Source: Cristatella mucedo (taxonomy: Eukaryota > Bryozoa > Phylactolaemata > Cristatellidae). From it: 64,000 bases of DNA. The stretch covers positions 480,501 to 544,500 of the forward strand of contig WPIO01000115.1 in NCBI GenBank assembly GCA_009760855.2. The letters run 5' to 3'. Below are positions 24,701-34,600 of the stretch, piece after piece. The stretch's first letter is position 1; every line of letters begins with the position of its first letter. Below the pieces are notes generated by a model. That model did no database searches and was not told the DNA's origin. It saw only the letters and a list, made by a program, of their open reading frames with translations. The position numbers and the translations under genes were made by a program.

Positions 24701-27700
24701 TTGTGGAAGCGAGTTCCACAGTCTAGGACCTGCAGAGCTCAAGCTTCTGTCGCCAACTGTCTTTAAGCGGAGGAATGGGACAGCTAATTTATTGTCCACA
24801 CAGGACCTGAGGGCGCGAACAGGCTGAAACTGATGCAGCAGTTCAGCTAGGTACGAAGGAGCTAAGCCGCGGCGGACCTTGTGGGTCAGCGTAAGAACTT
24901 TGCTCTGTATCCTTTGCTCAACCGGCAACCATCCTAGCTCTTTCAGCAGAGGTGACACGCGCTCAAACCGCTGGAACTTGAAGACCAGCCTTGCAGCCAT
25001 ATTCATAGTCCACTGTAGTGGCATAATAGCTTTCTTTGGTAGCCCAGCCAAAAGGGAATTACAATAATCAAGCCAAGACAGAACTAAAGAGCTAATTAAA
25101 TTGTTTACAAGCCACTGTGGGAGACAGCTTCTAATCTTGGATAGGGATCGGATGTGATGGCTAGCTGTAGAGGCAGTCTTCTGAATGAAGCTTTTGAAAT
25201 TGAGGCAGCTGTCGAACACGACACCTAGATTACGAGCACGTGGTGAAGGTCGCACAATAGCATCACCTATTTGAACAGCAAAGCCTTTTAATCCAGCCAC
25301 ACGCTTAGGGTGTCCTATGAGAAGCAGTTCGGTTTTATCTTCATTTAATTTCAGGAAGTTTTCCGACATCCAGGATCGAATATCGGCAAGGCAAGCATTC
25401 AGTTTCTCAGTTGCTGCAGCAGATTCCGACGGTTTAAATGACAAATACAACTTAGTATTGTCAGCATAGAAGTGATAGATAGATAGCAGGACCAAGAGAT
25501 CGAAGCGACCAAAAGGTGAGTGACAGCATGTTGACGTAAATGTTTCATTGACTGGATGCCAGCTGCGGCCGGTGAGTGAGAATTGGTGTCATGTGGTGCT
25601 ATGCTTAAGTCAGACTTGCCTAGCGGCAAAGTTTTCCACCAGCTGCATGTATTGCACTTCCGTCTGCAGCTTTAGTTTCATAATAGACTAAGTGGATGTC
25701 TCGCTGGAGAGTTTTCTATTGGCCACTCAAAGCCCTAACCTTTCGGTAGCAAACAGAATTAATCTCACTCAACCTATGGAACTGACAAGCGCACAGGTAG
25801 CAGAGTCAGAAGGGGCAGCCGAGGACATTAGTAGGACAGAAGTAGAGGGGAGGCTGCAGAGATCGGAGAGTATTGGCAGTGCTAGCAGCGGGAGAAAAGA
25901 TGTCGTTATGTGAAAACTAACTTTGCATCGGGGCTGCACAGTCATAATAATAATAATAATGCACTTGATAAAGCACCCTCAGAGAACTCAATCTATTTCT
26001 AGGCCTTTACATTTGCTGCAAAGGGAAATGCAATTGAATGGTGATAATGCCATGCTTGATTTACTACCTGCAACAAGAGCTTATGCTGCCAAAGGAATTT
26101 CAGCGCAAGAATGGAACAGCTGTTTCATTCTCTGCACTGGACTTGGAAGCACACTAATGCTGAATTTGTGCGGCTGTTCGGTTAGGTAGGAAGGAGCCAA
26201 GTAATGATGGGCCTTGTGGCTCAGAGTAGGAATTTCTCTCTTCATCCTTTTATCATTAGGAAGCCATCACAGTGTATTCAATTAATAAGACACGGGGTGA
26301 AATATCTTGAATTTTTAAGCCAACCATGTAGCCACATCTATAACCAGCAAAAGACGCTTAGCACCTCTTTCGGTAGCACTGCCAAAGCAGAATAATTAAA
26401 AATTATACCAGTCTAAATAGAGCAAGGAGCAAGGTAAGATTTTAGCCAGGTACCGCCTTGGGTGTTCCCTGATATTGGCCAGGAATCGAACACGACGATG
26501 AGCTCTTAAAGTGGTCTTACGAACGAAACTTTTAAACATCCAAGAATATGTCAAAAAGGATGCGTAAACTATGGACATGCGGTGATTGTAGCACTTACAG
26601 CACCACCAACTCGAAGAGCAGTGCCTCTTAGTTCAGACGCACTTTATGCTGTCTATAACCAGATCATTTCTATCGCCATTTAGCCCAAGATAATTTGGTA
26701 CGAATGCGGTAAAGACTGTCCGTAAGGCATTCAGCTATTCTAATAGCTCAATTTTCCTGATGTCATTCTTTTCATCGCGCTTCACGAGCCATTGAGAGAC
26801 CATTTTAGAGGAACGCTTGTTTCGAGGGGAAACAAAGAAAACAAGAACGGCGAAGAGGCGATGATGTGCAAGGATCTTTTAATCCAATCCAGGCATTTCG
26901 AGTATCGGTCTAACAGCGACCGATGGACAACATCTTATTAAACAGGCGCGCGGATTTGCAAAGACCCAGCTGCGGAACTCTCGTAGTCAAATCTAATTTG
27001 CATTTGCCTGACCATACTTCTACTAATGCGGTTACTTCGACTGCTTTTGAGTGCATGCCTATGCTCTATGACAAAAGTGCATTAACATGACATCAGTGCA
27101 TTGGATCGAAAATTATGAGTCTTATCGAATGCACATACAATTTAACAAGCTCCGGACTTTCTGCTGATCACGAAAAGTGATTATTTTGATTCATTCTATA
27201 GAGAGCCATCTTCTAATGCGAACCAATCGCACCGCATCAATATATAGGCCAGAAATTTTCTGCATAGCATTTGTAAACCTATTTGTTGCTATAATCCTCT
27301 CGAAACAGTTTGGCTGCAAGCATATTCTCACGCACACATCTTAGTTAAAAGTTAGTATTTCTACACATAGCACATGGCTCGGTAGAGCTCACTTGCTTAT
27401 ATATGTATTACCGATTTCGAAGCCTTATCGGGTCAAATGCCGTTTGTTCCTAGATTTAAGTACTAAAAATGTTGCCATAATTTCGTGGAAATCACGGTCA
27501 TCATGTACTCGCCTTGAGGCGCACTCAATGAACACCGCTGATGAGGGTCAAGGATTCTCTACCACTCGAGGAACGTGAGCTGCTCCTAGACGGTCCCTGT
27601 TGGTTACTGCAAGCCCAACACGGTACCGAACTTTAGAAGCCGCAACGGAAACTAGTAATCCCCTCAAAGCAATCTGCTGCTGCAAGGCTCAGCTTTAAGG

Positions 27701-30700
27701 ACCATCTAGGGATATATGCTCCAGCGACATCACTTTTCATGAGAGAGATAACTTGCTCGCTCCTATGAATGTGGAATGCTTACCCTCGTGGTATGTCACC
27801 GACGATGTTCACACCATATACCTCATGAAAGTTGGCAAAGTAGGAAGCGATGGTGGATATTATTACCTGCAAGTGTAACCACGAGAGCTCCTCAAACAAT
27901 TCAAATCGCGAGCAAAGTAAGATCGATCGGGTAGAGACACGCCCCACAAAATGGCTGCTCAGCAAAGCCATTCATTCCCACCAGAGGGCCGGGAGCTACG
28001 CACCTTAACTCAAGCTATGCCACGGCTCGCTATGGTGTATCTGATGCAATCCAATACATACAGTTGACCACCCTTGTGAGCACGAACAGTTCGCAGAGTT
28101 TCGTCCAGGGATCACGCCCCAGTGGGTAAAAATATGGCTCGTCAAGAAGGAAAAGAAGCACCCGATGAAAAGGCGGAATCAACAATTTCCTTAGAGATGG
28201 TGCTGCTTAGCAACAAACTTCTATAGCCATTTCGTACAGAGAAGTGTATGGAGAAACTCTTTTGAAAATGTATTATTTCTACTGCATGCCAACCTTGACT
28301 GAGATCGTTCGCCATATCTCACCACCTGGCATCACCGGGTGCAACGTTTTCAACGTGAGAACCGGCAGCAGTAATTTAGAAGGATGGAAATTAAACCTAA
28401 GACGAGAACAGATTAAGTGCAACAGCCAGTCGCGACAGCCAACGGATAGCAAATGTAAGAAAGAAGTAGGCCAATCGTACCAATGGCATTTCAAAGAGTG
28501 TCTGCCTGCCTTTGACTATATACGCCATAGATAGTTTTTTTATCCATGCTCTCTCGGATTCCTTAAGTGCTGTTTGCCGGACACTCATATATTTTTTTTC
28601 GTTTCAGTACTGAGCCCTACTTCGACAGCAGCCTTAAGCCATACAAGCCCCAATAGCGTCAGAATTTGGAAAGAGGATCAAGGCTAGCTGAGCCGCTAGC
28701 GTTGAAGACATGAACGAAAAGAATAAAACTGACTTGAACAATCCGAACAAGTGAAAACATTTAAAAAAAATCCATCCATAATAAGCGAGAATTGTTAGTT
28801 TGGATAGTGTTTGGCAAGAGGCCAAGAACTTCAAAACCTTCAAAAACTGAAATGCATTACCGTTTGTGCAGAGCGAAACCTAATCGTAGAATATCAATGT
28901 ATTGCAAAGACTGCAGTAAAGCATTTGCAATTATAATCGAAAGCAAAGCTCCGGATCACAGTTATATGCTTAATTTAGGTGAAGGACCCATTTCTTACTG
29001 GAAATACCCACTTAAAGCATTCTTAGTTATGCGACAATGAAATCGACTAGATAGCTCACAGTCCTGAGCTTGCATGCAACCCGAACTTACTAAAATAATT
29101 GCTCTCACTTTTTTTTACAAGGTGAAACCGTTGACTAGTGCCACGAAACCAGGAAGTAGATTCTGATCTCATATTCTGCTGGCGGAAGAGTTTTTTCTAT
29201 GTGGTCAGTCAATACAAGCAATAATCTGTGGGAGGGTCTTAGATCCTGTATGCTAGTAGAGCGAGACAGAACCAGGACACGTGGTCGTCGGTGCAGGTCG
29301 CCAAGTGCCGTAACGCATCGTCGCTTGCGAATTATACTATAAAGCTACTTTGAGTTCTTTTGCTAGATCTAGAAAGATCCTTTAGCAGTCATAAAACGGT
29401 CTGTCCTCTGCTCAGACCGAGTTCACCGCTGCGAAAGGAAACTGTAAACTGATCGCCACTAAAGATTCTTGGTGTTTTCTTCTACCAAAATCAAAGAATT
29501 GCAGCAGTATAGACACTAAAGTACTTAGCACTGCCTACTACAAAGACCCGAGCGCTGCAGCAATGCTGATACCAAAGTCGAGAATGTAAATGCCCGCAAA
29601 TCAAAGTTCGCTGAAATTGGGCCTGGCTATTACCATGATAAGCTCAATAGGTATCGGTATCTTGAGCTTGCTCTTAAATCTATCGTTCACTCCGACCTTG
29701 ACCGTCACCAGGATCACGAGGCTCACAACGGATATCACGATCTCTGGCACGCTTGTGCTGTGTATGCGTTGGAAGAAGTCCTTGTAGCTCTAAAAATGAG
29801 TTATCGCCACATGCGACATTGCGGCATTTCCCGTAAGCAAAACGGCTGCGCTGCTACTTTCGCGCATACGTACGTACGTATATGAGAGCCAGAGGACCGC
29901 TCGATTGGCTACTGTGGATACCGAATAGGCTCGGAATCTGACTGCTGATCACGTGAACTGCTACACCCGTGGTAAAACCGGATATAATTGGATCCGACAT
30001 GTAGATGGTGACGAATCCCAGCCTCATCAACCCCATTGCAATCTGCAAATAGTCGAACAAACAATTTTAAAATGGTCGCAACCACCAAAAATAAATGTTC
30101 CAAACCAAACTTCTACCATTCGGCTAGTATTAGCCAAAAAAAGAGTTTAGTTTGGTCCCGTGTTGTAGCAAAAATGGCCCGCTGCAACCAGCCAGACGGG
30201 ACGGTTGTGGATAGCAGTATATAAATGACTCTTACATTGCTATAGTTGTGAGTCATAACTGCCACAGTCAGACTTTCTTGGAATTCTAGACTCAAAAGTG
30301 AAGAAGGTAAGATGATTCAACAGCCCCATCGTCAATACAGTGGCAAAAGAGCTTTAGTGGCTATCACTCCCGCACGAAATGGGTAAATAAAGGATTATCT
30401 GATATTGGAACTCGAACCTAAGACCTGGTGTGAAGTGCGAATACCTTATCGCTACGTTAAGACCCAGCCTCAAATAGTGCTGGTATAGAAGTATAGAAGT
30501 CAGTAGCTACTTTGAGTTCGGAATCTTCATTAGACTTACAAGGCATGACCGCGTCGTTGATGCAACCGCCATAAAATCAAATCCTGAGACTCAAAGCCGA
30601 GCCTGTTTCATAAATTAAATCACGCTCTGCATGCTTTCTAGCCTAATCTCACTTGCTGCAAACCCTGGCTGCCATATTTCGCGTACACCAAAATAGACTA

Positions 30701-31660
30701 CTGGTATTCAAGAAGCCGCCGATCCAGACGAGCTTCCTGTAGTCTGTAGATTACGTCAGCAGATGAGTACAAAGAAATTACAGTACTAGCTTCTGCGAGA
30801 AATTTCATGCTAAGGCCCTCTCTAGTTTTCTTATCATTCAGCTTTGTTAGCACCGCCATATCGACGCCATTAGAAAATGGCCAAAAAAGTCATGACTATT
30901 TCCAGTTGAAGCGTGGTTCTCAAGCTCTCTTTCCATCTCGAATGGTGTAGTTTTTTTCAAATCGCATGCGTAACAAAGACTTATTAAACGAAGGGGGCTA
31001 TGCAATGACTACGCCCTAGCACGCAATAGAATGGTCAAAGGAGCCTGATCAAAAAATACTGTTCACTAGATGACCACATCAGCTCCACAGTGACGTCTGC
31101 CTACTTTCATCTACGTAATGTTGCAGAAATCAGAGCTTCCTCCTATAAGTATAACAGCCAATTTGGTCCCATGCAAAAGTGTCCCTTCATTCTATGGCTC
31201 CAGCCTATCTGTCAGATATACTACCCCATCAGGCTAAGCATCGTACCACCCGCTTTTCGGAATCCAAAGGTCTAGAAATACCTCATACAAGCCTTAAATC
31301 CTTTGGAGATCGTGCATTTAGTTCATATGCTCCCAAAGCCTGGAACTCCCTCCCGACCTGCGTCAGACATCCCCTGACCTGACCACATTTAAAAGGAACC
31401 TAAAAACACACCTATTTAGGACAGCATTTAGTGGGTCCCTGTGATTCGTCCTTCACGTGCTTATGCATGCTGACACGGTGCATGCTGCCACTAACCACAT
31501 TTGCATGCTGACCCTGTGCATGTCACCCCTAACCATATTATTCATTTCGTTTATTTTTTTCAAGCATGATTTTACTTACCATTCAATGGCATTTCACTTT
31601 ACAGCAAATGTAAAGCGCCTAGAGAGAGATTAAGTTCTCTGAGGGCGCTTTATCAAGTGA

Positions 31661-31692
<32 letters not shown>

Positions 31693-34600
31693 GAAATCAC
31701 CACTACACTTCTCTTACTCGCTACTCGCAGGTCTCCGTGCGAATGCAATACGAAGCATACATTTACTACAGACCTGTCCGCCTAGGCTTTTGCGTGACGA
31801 ACAAGGTTTGATAGCTCAAAATGTAGGTCCGTTCATTCTATTGCTCGGGCATCTGACATACTTCCTTATCGGGCCTCCCGCCCACATTCCGCTCGCTCGG
31901 CAGACGAGACTCTACGGCCTCTAACCAACTTCAAATCCTTTGGAGACCGTTTTTTCAGTTCGTGTGCTCCCAAAGTCCGGAGCTGACTACCAACTGATAT
32001 CAAGTTATCTTCAGCTGTGATACCATGCTATCTCCAGCTTTTACTAAATAAAAAACCATACATCTGCCTATACTTCCTCCGCCTGTGCTCCTTCCACGCG
32101 AGTTGTCCTATACCAGAATGTATACGCTGAAGTCGTGAATGCTATACCTAATGTATTGACATGCTTTCTTTGCAGCATAATGTATGTATAGTACCCAGAA
32201 AGATATTCGGTTCTCGTGGGTTGACTGCTACATAAATGTTTATTATTATTATCAGTATTTGCGGTGAGCCTTTGGCCCAGCCAGTGTCGCTTGGGCCTCC
32301 AACGGTACGCGTGCTGCCCGAATGGAAGCCATTCATCGAGCTCTCGGTTCAGATGAATACTGCGCCTCAGATCCCTGCGCAAAGGCCGTGATAGCCCAGG
32401 AGGTAAGGTACTTGCTCTTCACAACCGAGGTCGTTGGTTCGAATTCTGCAGTGAGCGATCCTTTATTGCCAGCTGCAAGCGGTAGTGCTAGCCGATAAGG
32501 CTCTTCTGCCGCTATACAAACGAGGCTGTTAAATCAGTCAGCACGCTCACGCTTCGGATGAATACAGCGCCTCGGATCCTATTTTTTTGTGCTAATAATA
32601 ATAGTAATAATAATAATGCACTTGATTAAGCGCCCTCAGAGAACTCAATCTCTCTCTCTAGGCGCTTTATATTTGCTGCAAAGGGAAATGCACTTGAATG
32701 GTGAGTTATATCATGCTTGAAAAGCAAACAAAATGAATAACATGGTTAGCGGTGACATGCACAGGGTCAGCATGCAAATGTGGTTAGTGGCAGCATGCAC
32801 AAACTAAGAACTGCGACGACGCTGTATCGAGTTCGACACAAGCATGTGCGGCAATGCACTCAATCACGTCCCAAGAGCTTCGTACCTGGAATATCCCCGT
32901 AAAGAAACCTATGGTCGTAGCCACTCCCACTCGATACTGCAATCGCTCCTCGGCTAATGTCGAGTTCAACGAGCCGGCCAGTATCGTCGTCGTTCCGGAC
33001 TCAGCGGAAGCGTTGTTCGCAGATGACTTGAAATCCGACATGCACGACTCCACGGTACTGCCGACCATCAGAGAAATTACGGCAAACACGCCTAAAATGT
33101 AGCATAACGCTAGCATAGAGCGGGCACTGCTCTCCGGTTCTATCAATCATCAAATATGTGAATGCTGACTAACGCATCCTAAATGCATCGTCAGGACGGC
33201 AATGAGATTTAAGAGCCTAGCTAATAATACAGTGCTTATGACACGCTGTGTTTGTGATACGCTGCCCATCGATGGGGGCTTGCTGACAATACGCAGTGGA
33301 TCAGATCTTGCTGACAATACGCAGGGATCTCTATCCATCCAAATCTTCATAAAATGAGCTGCTGTTGCAGATATTGTGAGATGGGCCCTCGTCTTTCGGC
33401 GAAGACACCAAGGAAAAACTTCTCATGAACTTAAAACGTGACTTCAGCTCATGGCCCAACCTATTCGTGAATTGCGTAACCCTATGCTTCCACTTCAAGA
33501 CAGCCAGTTAATGACCGAACTGAAAACGAAAGTGGGTCACAGGAGTTCATTGTGCTGAGGGGGTCAGCAGGAGGTCAGCAGGAAAGAAAGCTCGCTAACT
33601 CACTCAACTGCTCAGAAGAGGTTCGTGCGATAAAGCGGCACGCTTTGCAGTAACGCGCTCGCTTTTCCCGATCCGAATCCAAGTACGGGCACACAGTCCT
33701 ACAGCGGGCAATCCTATAGTGTCCACTGCAAGCGGCGGCGGCCATTAAAGCTCTTCTGCCGATACAAATAAGTTAGGCTGGTAAATCAGCTAACTTTTTA
33801 ACGACCTAAATTTTCCGGACCTACTCAGTAATTAACTAACTACATCTGATTCATAAGCACGTAAGCTTTATCTCAAAGCAAGAAAAAGTAAGCTGCATTT
33901 AAAGATAATCACTTCTGAATTTGTTATTTGGTCGTATTAAAAACTCCAAGGCTCGGATGTCTTGAGTCAGCCATATATGTAAACCGAGTCACCGTTTGAT
34001 GTTTGATACCTTGATATTATCAACCAATGTTAAGGTTCAGCGTCTGCCTAGCTACAAGTTACGGCTACGTCTCTGGCTCTCTCTGACTCACCGCTAGCCA
34101 TAATCATAATTATTCAGGCACGGTGCGGTTATGGTATCGCTACGTCAGCAAACTTTGCTAGAGAAGCACAGCTCACTCATTCAAGACTTACCGATTGAGT
34201 TGTGTAGCGACGTTGCTAAGAAAAAGTAGACAAGGGCCGGATAGAATGACACGTACAGACCATAGACGGGCGTCAGGGTCGCCAGCAAGCTGTAGGCCAT
34301 GCCTGAAATCACAGCGAACCACACCGCTACGACCGAAACGTCCGTCGGCCATTGCAGTGCTCGCGACTGCTTCGTGGCTAAGCTCGCTGCCTATGCGAAA
34401 ACAACCATGACGAGGAAAAATGACAACCACTCGTGGTGCATATAGCTCTCGTCAAGCTCTCGTCAAGCTCACCGTCAGGCATCAAGCAATGTCCTCCAGC
34501 AGACGGCAGCTTGGCGGGGTGGCTTGGGTCTCGGCAGACTAACCCTCAGACTTGCCGAGCTGGGTTGGTCCAGCGGTTAAGGTGCTTAAGACTTTTGACT

